52,295 bases of DNA from an uncultured Clostridia bacterium (GCA_947632605.1 CANRPX010000003.1:75367-127661), one strand, 5' to 3'. Shown: positions 38,697-48,051, counted from the stretch's first letter. The notes: generated from the letters alone by a model not told the origin. Numbers and translations: made by a program.

Positions 38697-39149
38697 TTAT
38701 TTAATGTATAAATGTTTTACTTTATTCCAGTAAATAACGCTCATAGCATTCATTTCTGGTAGTTCATCTAACTTAAACCACTTTAATTCTTTTGTTTCTA
38801 CTTCATCTGGTTTTAAGTTTCCACTATATTTAGTTACTTCAAAAAGTGCTGTTATGTCATAAAGTTCATCACCATTTGGATATGTTCTAAAAGTTTCTTT
38901 TCCAGATAAAACATCTAATGATTTAAGGTTTTCAGCAATTAATCCAGTTTCTTCTTTTAATTCTCTTTTTGCTGTTTCTTCAAATGTTTCTCCGAGTTCC
39001 ATACTGCCACCTGGAAGTCCCCACATATTATAATCACTTCTCAATTGTAATAGCATTTCTTTTTTATCGTTAAGTACTATTAATACAGCTCCCGCTGTTA
39101 ATATTGGAGCATGTCCAACATACTGTCTTAAAAATTCAATATAACTCAT
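38697..39149 (-). CDS. Nudix hydrolase
   Basis: 150 residues. Nudix box at 47-69 (GGSMELGETFEETA then KRELKEETG) with all metal-binding acids. The preceding MWGLPGG and the N-terminal helix MSYIEFLRQYVGH are characteristic of a subgroup annotated as ADP-ribose or NTP pyrophosphatases in Firmicutes; the substrate is open. Last gene of its operon, 27 bases after the PP2C-like gene. Confidence 0.88.
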   Translation of the reverse strand: MSYIEFLRQYVGHAPILTAGAVLIVLNDKKEMLLQLRSDYNMWGLPGGSMELGETFEETAKRELKEETGLIAENLKSLDVLSGKETFRTYPNGDELYDITALFEVTKYSGNLKPDEVETKELKWFKLDELPEMNAMSVIYWNKVKHLYIK

Positions 39150-39176
39150 ATTTTTTCCTTTAAAATTATTTATTTT

Positions 39177-40007
39177 TTATATTTCAAATCTTATATAGGC
39201 TCTATCATCATAATTTATTTGATTTTTGTAAAACCCTTTTTCATAAGCAAATTCTTTATAGCAAAGTGGATCTACACTTTTAATATACTTTAAATATTCT
39301 TCTGATTTTTCTAATGTTTCAAATGGTTTTCTATATCCATCTGAAGTAAAAACAATTTCTTTTGTATCTTTTGGTACATTAATACATTTTATTAAATTCT
39401 TATTTGGTTTATTAAATCCATCAATTACAACATAATCATATTTACCATTATATACTTTATTTCTAATATATGGTTGTCTTGCTGATAATTCATTCATAAA
39501 CTTTTTGCTAATATCATCTTCTAATAAATCTTCTTCTGTGTATCCCGTTTCTAAACAATATTCTATTATCATTTTTCTAATTTTAGTATACATTTCATCT
39601 ACTTCTAACTTATATTCAAGTAAAGTATTACCATATAAAGCCATACAGTCTCCAATTAACCATATTTGATTATACTTTTTAGAATACATTATAACAGATG
39701 CAGCAGGCTGATTTGCAGGATCATCAAATATTTTATCATAAATATCATTTTGCTTATAAAAATCTATAATATAATTATTTAAAAAATCTATAGCTTGATA
39801 ACAGTCAAAATTGCTATCTAATTTTGGTATAGCTTCTAATAAAATATCACGAATTGTTCTTCCTAATTTCTTACCTTGATATTTGAATTTACTTAAAGAA
39901 CTAACACCATCAATTAATACTATAAAATCATTTGTAACGCATATTCCATCTTCACATAATTCTTCTTTATCAAATTTACCTTTTACAAATTTTTCTATAA
40001 CTTTCAT
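39177..40007 (-). CDS. PP2C-like protein phosphatase family protein
   Basis: 276 residues. The order and spacing of short acidic motifs follow the PP2C metallophosphatase fold: CEDG with E19-D20, VLIDGVSS with D33-G34, WLIGDCMALYG with D120, FTSDG with D223, and DDRAYI with D267-D268 (DDxT is usual; here Arg follows). The metal-binding Asp residues are therefore kept although overall similarity is weak. It would remove phosphate from Ser/Thr residues or another phosphomonoester; no partner kinase is in the window. Lies 18 bases after rlmD. Confidence 0.6.
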   Translation of the reverse strand: MKVIEKFVKGKFDKEELCEDGICVTNDFIVLIDGVSSLSKFKYQGKKLGRTIRDILLEAIPKLDSNFDCYQAIDFLNNYIIDFYKQNDIYDKIFDDPANQPAASVIMYSKKYNQIWLIGDCMALYGNTLLEYKLEVDEMYTKIRKMIIEYCLETGYTEEDLLEDDISKKFMNELSARQPYIRNKVYNGKYDYVVIDGFNKPNKNLIKCINVPKDTKEIVFTSDGYRKPFETLEKSEEYLKYIKSVDPLCYKEFAYEKGFYKNQINYDDRAYIRFEI

Positions 40008-40025
40008 ATACGATTACTCCTAATT

Positions 40026-41381
40026 TTATTTATTTAATTGTAAAGCAGAAATCACTTCAATATGACTTGTATAAGGGAACATATCACAAATAGCAATTTT
40101 TTTGAGTTCATATCTTTCTTCTAGTATTTTCAAATCTCTTCCTAAAGTTGCAGGATTACAACTAACATATATAATTTTTGAAGATTCAATTTGTAATAAA
40201 GTATCTAATGCTTTTTTATCACAGCCTTTTCTTGGTGGATCTATAAAAACAACATCTGGTTTAATATTATTTTTAGAAATAAATTCAGGAAGAATTTTTT
40301 CAACATCACCAGTAAAAAATTCTGCATTTTTTACATTATTTATTTTTGCATTTTCTTTTGCATCTATAATTGCTTCTGGTATTGTTTCTATACCATATAA
40401 TTTCTTTACATTTTTAGAGGCAAAAATACCAATTGTTCCTATTCCACAATATAAATCAAAAATTGTTTCTTTACCTGTAATTTCTGCATATTCTATCGCT
40501 TTACTATATAACTTTTCTGTTTGCACAGGATTTACTTGATAAAAAGACATTGGAGATATTTTAAATTTAAAATCTCCTAAAAAATCATATATATAACCAT
40601 TTCCAAATAAAATCTCGTTTTCATTTCCTAAAATAACATTCGTATTTTTATTATTTATGTTTTTAACTATTGTTTTTACTTCTGGAAAATTTGAAACAAT
40701 ATAACTTATTAATTCTTGCTCTTTTTCTATTTTTCTTTTATTTGTGACAAGAACAATCATAACTTCATTTGTCTTTTTTCCAATTCTAATTATGATATGT
40801 CTTAAGGCACCAGATAAATTTTGCTCATTATACACTGAAATATCATTATTTAAAACAAATTCAAATATATGATTTGCTATCTTTTGACTTAATTTGTCTT
40901 GTATTTTGCAATTTTGAGTTGGAATAATTCTATGAGTTCTTTCTGCAAAAACTCCCATAACAGATTTGCCATCTACTCCAATTCCTATTGGATATTGCAA
41001 TTTATTTCTATAATTATATGGATTATCCATACTTAAAACTTCTTGGATTTCAATTTCTTTTCCTAATGCTTTTCTTAAAGTTGATTTAACAGAATTTTTC
41101 TTTATTTCAATTGTTTTTTGATAATTAATGTGACGCATATTACATCCACCACATTTTTCATAAGTTTCGCAGTCTTGTTCTACTCTGCTTTCTGACTTTT
41201 TTATTATTTCTAGAACTTTTCCAAAAGCATGAGAGGCTGTTACTTTAAGTATTTTAATTTTTACTTTTTCATCTTTAATTACATTTGGAATAAAAATAGT
41301 CATTCCATCTATTTTAGCAATTCCTTCTCCTTGAAAACCATTATCTATTATATCTACTATAAATTCTTCATTTTTTTTCAA
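40026..41381 (-). CDS. rlmD: 23S rRNA (uracil-5)-methyltransferase, RlmD/RlmCD type
   Basis: 451 residues from a TTG start with AGAGGT seven bases upstream. N-terminal TRAM domain (about 1-62), cluster cysteines C71, C77 and C80 (CETYEKCGGC) plus a later Cys near 158, SAM-binding FDLYCGIGTIG, DPPRKGCD and the catalytic cysteine in YVSCNPATLGRDL. It forms m5U in 23S rRNA; in Firmicutes one such enzyme may modify both U747 and U1939. Follows the basic unknown gene by 42 bases. Confidence 0.92.
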   Translation of the reverse strand: MKKNEEFIVDIIDNGFQGEGIAKIDGMTIFIPNVIKDEKVKIKILKVTASHAFGKVLEIIKKSESRVEQDCETYEKCGGCNMRHINYQKTIEIKKNSVKSTLRKALGKEIEIQEVLSMDNPYNYRNKLQYPIGIGVDGKSVMGVFAERTHRIIPTQNCKIQDKLSQKIANHIFEFVLNNDISVYNEQNLSGALRHIIIRIGKKTNEVMIVLVTNKRKIEKEQELISYIVSNFPEVKTIVKNINNKNTNVILGNENEILFGNGYIYDFLGDFKFKISPMSFYQVNPVQTEKLYSKAIEYAEITGKETIFDLYCGIGTIGIFASKNVKKLYGIETIPEAIIDAKENAKINNVKNAEFFTGDVEKILPEFISKNNIKPDVVFIDPPRKGCDKKALDTLLQIESSKIIYVSCNPATLGRDLKILEERYELKKIAICDMFPYTSHIEVISALQLNK

Positions 41382-41423
41382 ATATACTACCTCTTATTAT
41401 AAATTTATTTTTTATTCGTACAC

Positions 41424-41879
41424 TTATCTACTATCTCTACTTCTTCCTCCACCACTTCTGGTTCTTTCTTCTCTTTTCTTATCTTTTTCCTTCTGTTTTA
41501 CACCGCCACTCATTTCACGTTCTTCTCTTGTTTGTAAAATTTCTTTTTCTTCTCTTCTTCTCTCTTTTTCTCTATATGCTCTTCCAACTGCAACTATTCT
41601 ATTTATAGTTTCTATATCACATCTAATTCTTTCAATAAATGTTTGATTTTGCCTTTCTAGCTGTTTTTTCTTTTTCTTTTTTAACTTATCTAATTTTTCT
41701 CTATCTAATACACCGATTTCTTCTAACTCTGGTTCAATTGCTTCCAATTCTTCAATAGTTTGAACACTTTTCACTTTTTCTTTTATTCTTTCTAATCTTA
41801 CTATTTCTTCATTGTTTTTGTTCTTTTTCATTTTGTTTAATAATTTTTGTATTAAATTTTCATTAATTTTCTTTTTCAT
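41424..41879 (-). CDS. highly charged basic protein of unknown function between rnr and rlmD
   Basis: 151 residues from the ATG at 41879 (AAGGA seven bases upstream); an in-frame ATG at 41933 lacks a ribosome site. The composition is extreme: Lys/Arg/Glu make up about half, with coiled coils at about 35-85 and 100-130 and a C-terminal Arg-Gly-Ser tail (RTRSGGGRSRDSR) like RNA-binding RGG tails. Its place between RNase R and an rRNA methyltransferase, plus the tail, makes a role at RNA or ribosomes plausible; this is inference. Confidence 0.65.
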   Translation of the reverse strand: MKKKINENLIQKLLNKMKKNKNNEEIVRLERIKEKVKSVQTIEELEAIEPELEEIGVLDREKLDKLKKKKKKQLERQNQTFIERIRCDIETINRIVAVGRAYREKERRREEKEILQTREEREMSGGVKQKEKDKKREERTRSGGGRSRDSR

Positions 41880-41941
41880 AACGAAATCCTTACTAATTAT
41901 TTTATATTTACATTCTAATATATTTTTATGCAAAAATAAAG

Positions 41942-43936
41942 TTATTCTTCCTCTTCTTTAAAATATAAATTATATTCTGCTTTTTCTTTACTATCTATTA
42001 ATTCAAAAGCTACTTTTCTTAATGTTTTATTAGCTTCTATCACTCTTATTTTTACTTCATCTCCTATTTTAAAAACTCTATTTGTCTTTTCTCCTATCAA
42101 AGTTTTTCTGTTTTCATCATAAATAAAATATTCATTGCTTCCCATATTTTCAAATCTAATTAATCCTTCAACTGTGCTTTCAAGTTCTACAAACATACCA
42201 AAAGCAGTTATAGAAGATACAATACCTAAATACTCTTCTCCAATTTTATTTTCCATAAATTCAGCTTTTTTAATATCTTCTGCATCTCTTTCAGCTTTTG
42301 TAGCAATTTTTTCACATTCTGAAGATGTTTCTGCATATTTTTTAGCTTTATTTTCTAATTCTGATTTTCTTTCATTTTGCAAATTATAATCATTTTCTAA
42401 ATATTCTGATATTACTCTATGAATAAATAAATCTGGATATCTTCTAATTGGAGAAGTAAAATGGCAATAATACTTACTTGCTATTCCAAAATGTCCTTTA
42501 TTTTCACTTTCATATTTAGCAAGTTTTAGAGTTCTTAATATTAATGTAGATATTACTCTTTCATATTCTGTACCTTTTAATCTAACTAAAACATCAGAAA
42601 AAGCTCTTGGTTTTATATTATCTTTTGTAACTTTTATCTTTTCTCCAATATTAAACAAAAATTTATTTGTTTCTTGTATTTTATCATAATCTGGTTCTTC
42701 ATGAACTCTATAAATAAAAGGTGCTTCTAACCAATAAAATTTTTCTGCTATTGTTTCATTTGCTGTTAGCATAAATTGTTCTATTATTTCATTTGCAAAA
42801 GTAGTTTCATATTTCTTTACATCTATTGCTCTACCATTTTCATCAAGTGTAATTTTGCTTTCTGGTATATCTAGATTTATATATCCTTGATTTAGTCTTC
42901 TTTTTTTCAAAATAATAGCTAATTCTTCCATTAATTTAAAATCATTAATATATTTGCTATACTTTTTCAAAACTTCTTCATCTAAATTATTTATTATTTT
43001 ATTTACATCTGTATAAGTCATTCTCTCTGTTACTTTTATTACAGATTTATATACATCAGAAGAAACAACATTTCCCTTACTATCTATTTCCATACTGCAA
43101 GATAAAGCAAGTCTGTCTTGTCCTGCATTTAAGCTACATATTCCATTTGAAAGTTCAAAAGGTAACATTGGTATAACTCTATCAAACATATATACACTTG
43201 TTCCTCTTTTTATTGCTTCTTTATCTAACTTGCTATTTTCCTTAACATAGTGACTAACATCTGCTATATGAACATCTAATATATAGTTTCCCTCTTCAGT
43301 TTTCTTTACTCTTATAGCATCATCTAAATCTTTTGCATCTTCTCCATCAATAGTAAAAATTATGTCTTCTCTTAAATCTTTTCTATTTTTTATATCATTT
43401 TTACTTATTTTATCAGTAATTTTCTCAGCTTCTTCTTTTACAAAACTTGGAAATTCATTTGGAAGGTCAAACTCTCTTACAACACTAAGTAAGTCAACAC
43501 CTGCTTGATTTACATTTCCTAAAATTTCAATTATTTCTCCTTCTGCATTCTTACCATGCTCTGGATATTTTAATATCTTAGCAATTACTTTATCATTGTT
43601 TTTAGCTTCTTTACACTTATTTTTAGAAATAAAAATATCTGTTGCAAATTTTTTATCATCTGGAACAACAAAACCAAAATTTTTAGATTTTTGAAAAATT
43701 CCAACAACTGTTTCTTTTTCTCTTTTTATAACCTTTACAATTTTTGCTTCAGCTCTTTTAGTTCCTTCTTTTTGCTTATAAATTACTGCTTGAACAGTAT
43801 CTCCATCTAAAGCACCATTTGTACTATTAGCAGGCACAAATAAATCTTCTTTATTTTCTTCTATCTCAATAAAACCAAACCCTTTTTGGTTTCCTCTAAA
43901 AATTCCTTCTATTTTTTGTTTTTTCTTTTTGCTCAT
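41942..43936 (-). CDS. rnr: ribonuclease R
   Basis: 664 residues. RNase R is a processive 3-prime exoribonuclease that degrades structured RNA. Two cold-shock/OB domains (about 8-70 and 75-140), the RNB catalytic domain with the acidic cluster IDGEDAKDLDDA (D197, D203, D205, D206 region), and a C-terminal S1 domain (about 575-655). The C-terminus is short and acidic (KEEEE), without the Lys-rich tail of longer forms. It follows secG, as in many Firmicutes. A terminator hairpin ends only 14 bases before the start, leaving no room for a separate promoter (see findings). Confidence 0.96.
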   Translation of the reverse strand: MSKKKKQKIEGIFRGNQKGFGFIEIEENKEDLFVPANSTNGALDGDTVQAVIYKQKEGTKRAEAKIVKVIKREKETVVGIFQKSKNFGFVVPDDKKFATDIFISKNKCKEAKNNDKVIAKILKYPEHGKNAEGEIIEILGNVNQAGVDLLSVVREFDLPNEFPSFVKEEAEKITDKISKNDIKNRKDLREDIIFTIDGEDAKDLDDAIRVKKTEEGNYILDVHIADVSHYVKENSKLDKEAIKRGTSVYMFDRVIPMLPFELSNGICSLNAGQDRLALSCSMEIDSKGNVVSSDVYKSVIKVTERMTYTDVNKIINNLDEEVLKKYSKYINDFKLMEELAIILKKRRLNQGYINLDIPESKITLDENGRAIDVKKYETTFANEIIEQFMLTANETIAEKFYWLEAPFIYRVHEEPDYDKIQETNKFLFNIGEKIKVTKDNIKPRAFSDVLVRLKGTEYERVISTLILRTLKLAKYESENKGHFGIASKYYCHFTSPIRRYPDLFIHRVISEYLENDYNLQNERKSELENKAKKYAETSSECEKIATKAERDAEDIKKAEFMENKIGEEYLGIVSSITAFGMFVELESTVEGLIRFENMGSNEYFIYDENRKTLIGEKTNRVFKIGDEVKIRVIEANKTLRKVAFELIDSKEKAEYNLYFKEEEE

Positions 43937-43950
43937 TTTTTTCCTTTCAT

Positions 43951-43979
43951 AAAAAAAGCAGTATTATTAATAATACTGC
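43951..43979 (-). terminator. intrinsic terminator between secG and rnr
   Basis: GCAGTATTATTAATAATACTGC is a perfect palindrome, followed on the minus strand by T7. It lies after the secG stop and 14 bases before rnr. Confidence 0.85.
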
Positions 43980-43999
43980 CCATAATTTTATATAAAATT

Positions 44000-44248
44000 C
44001 TAAACTAAATATAAAATTCCTAATGCTACTGTTAAAATAGCAAAAATAATCATTAAAATTATAGTTGCTCTTTTCATTTTTCCTTCAGTAGTTTTTCCTT
44101 TATTCTTTTCATAAAAATTATTTGCAGAAGCACCTACAATAGTTCCTGAAGCACCGCTGTCATCTTTATTTTGTTTTAATACTAAAATTATTAAAGCTAT
44201 GCATATTACTGCATATATTCCAGTCACAATATATTTTGCTATTTCCAT
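44000..44248 (-). CDS. secG: preprotein translocase subunit SecG
   Basis: 82 residues. Two membrane segments (about 4-23 and 59-81) with a loop holding SGTIVGAS.NNFYEKNKGKT, the typical SecG pattern (SG..G). SecG assists the SecYEG channel. GGAGG eight bases before the ATG; a TATAAT box at 44284-44289 with no good -35 may be its promoter. Ends in TAG. Confidence 0.93.
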   Translation of the reverse strand: MEIAKYIVTGIYAVICIALIILVLKQNKDDSGASGTIVGASANNFYEKNKGKTTEGKMKRATIILMIIFAILTVALGILYLV

Positions 44249-44283
44249 CTATAAAACCTCCAATTTTCTTCCGTCTATTAACT

Positions 44284-44289
44284 ATTATA
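44284..44289 (-). promoter_or_regulatory. possible -10 box of secG
   Basis: TATAAT on the minus strand 36 bases before secG, with only a weak -35 (TTTAAA-like) at normal spacing and a TTGATT 22 bases away. Confidence 0.3.
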
Positions 44290-44340
44290 GTTTAACATAA
44301 GCAGATTTAAAAATCAACTACTTTAGAAAATTTTTCTTAT

Positions 44341-44359
44341 AAAGATAATGCTTATCTTT
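44341..44359 (-). terminator. weak hairpin at the end of the 952-residue protein gene
   Basis: AAAGATAA and TTATCTTT form an 8-base stem over the stop codon of the gene, with a three-base loop, but the following T tract is poor. May be a weak terminator. Confidence 0.3.
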
Positions 44360-47210
44360 CTATCATCTTATATTTTTCTTTTAATACTGGTATCTCTCTT
44401 TTTAAGAATTCAAAATCTTCTTTGCTATATCTAGTGTCAAATTCTTTTGTAAGATCAATATCAAAATATTTTAAAATTTCATCCATCCAAGTTTTGTCTT
44501 TACTATGAGTTCTATGTGAAATTCTATCTTTTCTAGGAGTAATTTCTTTCATTTTTACAGGCTCTAGAATAGCAGTATCTGAAGAAGCTTTTCTGGTTAT
44601 TAATCTAGAACGATTTTTTTGATAATTATCTTCTGAAAGCATATAAGTTGCATAACCATAAACTTCTCTATCTTTTTCATAATATTTTTCAATTATTCTA
44701 GTACCTAATTTTGATGATGCAAATTCAACATACCCATTACTGTATCTTGTTACTTTCATATCTTTGTCTAAAGCTTTGAAAAATCTCCATTTTATTACAT
44801 CTGGATATGCATATTGATTATAATCATTTCTAGCATTATCATCTGCATTATCATCTATTACAGGTCTTATATCTTTTTTTCCTCTTGCTCTTTTATATCT
44901 TTCATTATAATTAAAATCTAAAAGTTCCAAATATTGTTCTCTTAATTCTTTATCTTTTTCAGTATCTTCGCCTAATAAATTCATTATTATTATAAATTTT
45001 CTTTCATCAGAAATATTAAAATATTTGTAATCTGAATCTAAGAAAATCGGATCTAACATTTTTTCTAGTTCTTCAATTGACATACTATTTCTAATTTTTG
45101 TAGCATCTTCTAAAGATAATTTATCAAGCATTGGAACTATGTATCCACTGTCAAAAGCTATTATGTCTTCTAATCCAATTATTTTATCATCATACATTTC
45201 AGTAATACTTCTTTGTAGTAATTCTTCATCATCCATTCCCATTTCAAAATAGTAATGTTCTAGCATTGCTACTTTTTCTTCTTTAGACATATTTCCGCAA
45301 AATCTTCTAAAGACTAATGCATATTTATCTTTTTCAAATTTTGCTTCATCTAATTCTTCTTCAAGTTCAGCTAATTTATCTGTATGATCTGGACAAAGTT
45401 CTTTTATTATCAAATATTCTTTTTCTTTATCGACATAAGCTTTATATTTTTCTAATATATGTTCTTGTCCAAAAGCACTTTTTATGCTTTCATAAAATTC
45501 TGCTCTTTCTTCTTCACTTAATCCTTCGCTTATTTTTACCATTTCATCTACTGTTATTATATTATCATCAAAATAATCTCTTAAATCATTTTCATCTATA
45601 ATTTTACTTTTATATAAATTACTCATTAACATTGAAGCATTTTGTAAAATTAAATCTATTTTTTCTTTTCCTGCTTTTTCAAAAATTGATTTTATGCCCT
45701 CTTCAAAATCATCACTTTTAGTTTGTAATATTAATTCATCAACATCTTCTCTACTCATTTTTCCTAATGAATATAATCTTCTTAAATTTTCAAAATTTAC
45801 TAATGATAAAACTGAAAGTTGACTTTTTGTATAAGTTAATCTTTTAACTAACTCATCACTCCATTTTTCCATTTCATCTGCATCTTCAAAAGCATTATAT
45901 ATTAGATTTGTGTTAGTAACATCAGTTATATATATTCCATCGCAAAAATTTTTAAGTAGTCTTTCAATTCTTGAACAATTTGCTGTTGTAGCAGCACTTT
46001 CATCATCTAAAAAAATATCTATTTTTGCCCTTCTATCTATTATTCTGGCTTCTAGCACTCTTCTTATTATTTCTTCTGTTCTTTTCATTCTTTTTATAAT
46101 ACCATCAAATCTTATTTCTTGAACAATATATGCATCTTCATTAGGACCTTTTCCTTGAAATTGTACTTTTTCTTCTATATCACTTTCACCTTCTAATGCA
46201 ATGTCATCATCATCTTTCTTTATTCCCATTCTTTCATAAGATTCTAATGATCTTAATAATGTTGCTAATAAAAATTTATCCATGTCTAAGTATTGAATAT
46301 TATCCATAACACAGTCTGCAACTAAACCAGAATGCATATCAATTCCTTCACTATTATATGATTCTAAAGCCATATCTTTTATTTCATTCAAAGACATTTG
46401 TTGAATTTGTTCAAAAGTATATCCTTTTTTTAATAAGTAATTTTTAAATACACTAATATATTGCATTCCAGCAAAAGTTCTTTCTGGATACATTTCTCTT
46501 AAATCTGTTATAGCAATATTGGCTGATAATTCTTGCAATATCTCAAGTGCTTCTTTACTTGATACATCTTCTTTACCAGCTATAGCACGTATTGCTTGTA
46601 ACAACTTATCTTTGCTTTTTTCACCAAAAGAAAATCTTCTTTCTTGTTCACGAGTAAAAAATGGTTTGCATATATATCTTTTTTTATCTTGATCATACAT
46701 CTCTCTTATGCATATATCTCTTTTATCAATATCCTTCTTAAAAGTTTTTATTTGAGTTAAAATGTCTGTACTAATATAATCAAATTCATGAGGATTCTTT
46801 TCAAGTATATCTTCATAATCCTTAGCAAGTTCTATAAAAAGTAAATCTGTATCTATTTCATTAGCCTGATAATTTTGTAAAAATTCTTTAATTTTTCTTG
46901 ATAAATCTTCAATTCTAACTCTTATTGCTTCTGGTTCATCACTTCTAAAAAAATCTCCCATTCTAGAAGTTCTAGCTTGTGAATTTGACTTTTTTCCAAA
47001 TGCTTCTCTAGAAATTTTTCTATACATAAGTATATTTCTTTCATATTCTTCTACAAGCTTTTTAAATTCTTCTCTTTTCTGTTTATCTCTTATTATTTGT
47101 TGATTTATTTTATCAGATCTAATCATACCAGTCCAAATATAATTATCTTGTACACCTACATAAACTGGTACAGCAACAAATCTTGATATATTAATAGTTT
47201 TTCTTTCCAT
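44352..47210 (-). CDS. large helical protein of unknown function
   Basis: 952 residues, soluble, acidic, with no signal peptide or membrane segment. N-terminus (MERKTINISRFVAVPVYVG) looks beta-like; residues about 35-130 are coiled coil. The middle (about 440-800) is made of helical hairpins in loose repeats: LYSLGKMSREDVDELIL, LYKSKIIDENDLRDYFDD and MYDDKIIGLEDIIAF share an L/MY-x4-I-x-x-x-DL pattern, like a solenoid. A C-terminal globular part (about 800-905) has WRFFKALDK, YSNGYVEFASSKLG and YGYATYMLS. No catalytic motif recognised. The ribosome site GGGGGGAT overlaps the stop of the preceding gene (10-base gap), so the two are co-translated. Confidence 0.8.
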   Translation of the reverse strand: MERKTINISRFVAVPVYVGVQDNYIWTGMIRSDKINQQIIRDKQKREEFKKLVEEYERNILMYRKISREAFGKKSNSQARTSRMGDFFRSDEPEAIRVRIEDLSRKIKEFLQNYQANEIDTDLLFIELAKDYEDILEKNPHEFDYISTDILTQIKTFKKDIDKRDICIREMYDQDKKRYICKPFFTREQERRFSFGEKSKDKLLQAIRAIAGKEDVSSKEALEILQELSANIAITDLREMYPERTFAGMQYISVFKNYLLKKGYTFEQIQQMSLNEIKDMALESYNSEGIDMHSGLVADCVMDNIQYLDMDKFLLATLLRSLESYERMGIKKDDDDIALEGESDIEEKVQFQGKGPNEDAYIVQEIRFDGIIKRMKRTEEIIRRVLEARIIDRRAKIDIFLDDESAATTANCSRIERLLKNFCDGIYITDVTNTNLIYNAFEDADEMEKWSDELVKRLTYTKSQLSVLSLVNFENLRRLYSLGKMSREDVDELILQTKSDDFEEGIKSIFEKAGKEKIDLILQNASMLMSNLYKSKIIDENDLRDYFDDNIITVDEMVKISEGLSEEERAEFYESIKSAFGQEHILEKYKAYVDKEKEYLIIKELCPDHTDKLAELEEELDEAKFEKDKYALVFRRFCGNMSKEEKVAMLEHYYFEMGMDDEELLQRSITEMYDDKIIGLEDIIAFDSGYIVPMLDKLSLEDATKIRNSMSIEELEKMLDPIFLDSDYKYFNISDERKFIIIMNLLGEDTEKDKELREQYLELLDFNYNERYKRARGKKDIRPVIDDNADDNARNDYNQYAYPDVIKWRFFKALDKDMKVTRYSNGYVEFASSKLGTRIIEKYYEKDREVYGYATYMLSEDNYQKNRSRLITRKASSDTAILEPVKMKEITPRKDRISHRTHSKDKTWMDEILKYFDIDLTKEFDTRYSKEDFEFLKREIPVLKEKYKMIER

Positions 47211-47220
47211 TCTATCCCCC

Positions 47221-48018
47221 CTAATTTATTTTTAACTCAAATTTAATTTTTCCAAATGGATTTTCATTTACAAAAATATTGTCAGATAAAATTTCTTTTT
47301 TAAATTTTTCTATCTCTTCTTCATTTTTAGATAAAATCACTGAACAGAATTTATATCCATCTCTATTTATTGCAGTTATTGCATCATCTATATTTAAATC
47401 ATCGTAGATATCTATTTCATATTCATTTTGATATGCATAATCACAAATCATTCTTTTCAAATCATTCATTTCTTCAGAAATACAATATATTTCAAAAATG
47501 TTGTATGGATAAAAAAACAAATTATCTATTTTTTCTTCTAGTCTATTATAATCATTACTATTTCCTATACATATTGTTTTATCTACATTCTTAGAAACGT
47601 TTATGATTTCATCATAGCCTGATTGATTTTTCAATTCTATTTTTCTATTAAATTTTATTTTTGAAAAAATATCATTTACAAATTCTATCAAAAACATATT
47701 TTGTCCAACACAAAAATCTTCAATATTTATTATCATATTTACATTATTTCTAAATGTTTCTATGGCTAAACAAAATACTATTTCTGGGTTTCCTGGTAAA
47801 ATAGTTTGAATATTATTTGCTAAATTATTTTCTATTTCTCTTTCCTTATAAGATTGAATTATTTCATATATTTTTTCAATTGTTATCTTTTTTTCATAAT
47901 ATTTAATATCAATTTCTTGAGCTTTTTCTAATGATTTTTTAAATATATCTTCATGAATTTTTTTGTCTAATAAATTTAGAAACTCTAAATATTTTTCTTT
48001 TAAATTTATAATATCCAT
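47221..48018 (-). CDS. aldehyde-dehydrogenase-like protein, probably non-catalytic, unknown function
   Basis: 265 residues. The stretch PGNPEIVFCLAIETFRNN (about 75-92) followed by NMIINIEDFCVGQN, and the C-terminal FCSVILSKNEEEIEKF and IFVNENPF, resemble the cofactor and C-terminal strands of the aldehyde dehydrogenase/gamma-glutamyl-phosphate reductase fold. It is about half the normal length and I cannot place a catalytic cysteine, so it is probably a degenerate or specialised member. First gene of a two-gene operon with the 952-residue protein, behind a strong promoter. Confidence 0.7.
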   Translation of the reverse strand: MDIINLKEKYLEFLNLLDKKIHEDIFKKSLEKAQEIDIKYYEKKITIEKIYEIIQSYKEREIENNLANNIQTILPGNPEIVFCLAIETFRNNVNMIINIEDFCVGQNMFLIEFVNDIFSKIKFNRKIELKNQSGYDEIINVSKNVDKTICIGNSNDYNRLEEKIDNLFFYPYNIFEIYCISEEMNDLKRMICDYAYQNEYEIDIYDDLNIDDAITAINRDGYKFCSVILSKNEEEIEKFKKEILSDNIFVNENPFGKIKFELKIN

Positions 48019-48051
48019 TTATTTCCTTTCTTTACTATAACATCAAATATT

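Noticed and set aside
40102..40539. 145-codon plus-strand frame inside rlmD
   Set aside because: Antisense to a well-supported gene with catalytic motifs; no start signal.
45317..45601. Leu-rich plus-strand frame inside the 952-residue protein gene
   Set aside because: Composition is the reverse-complement shadow of an acidic helical protein; no ribosome site.
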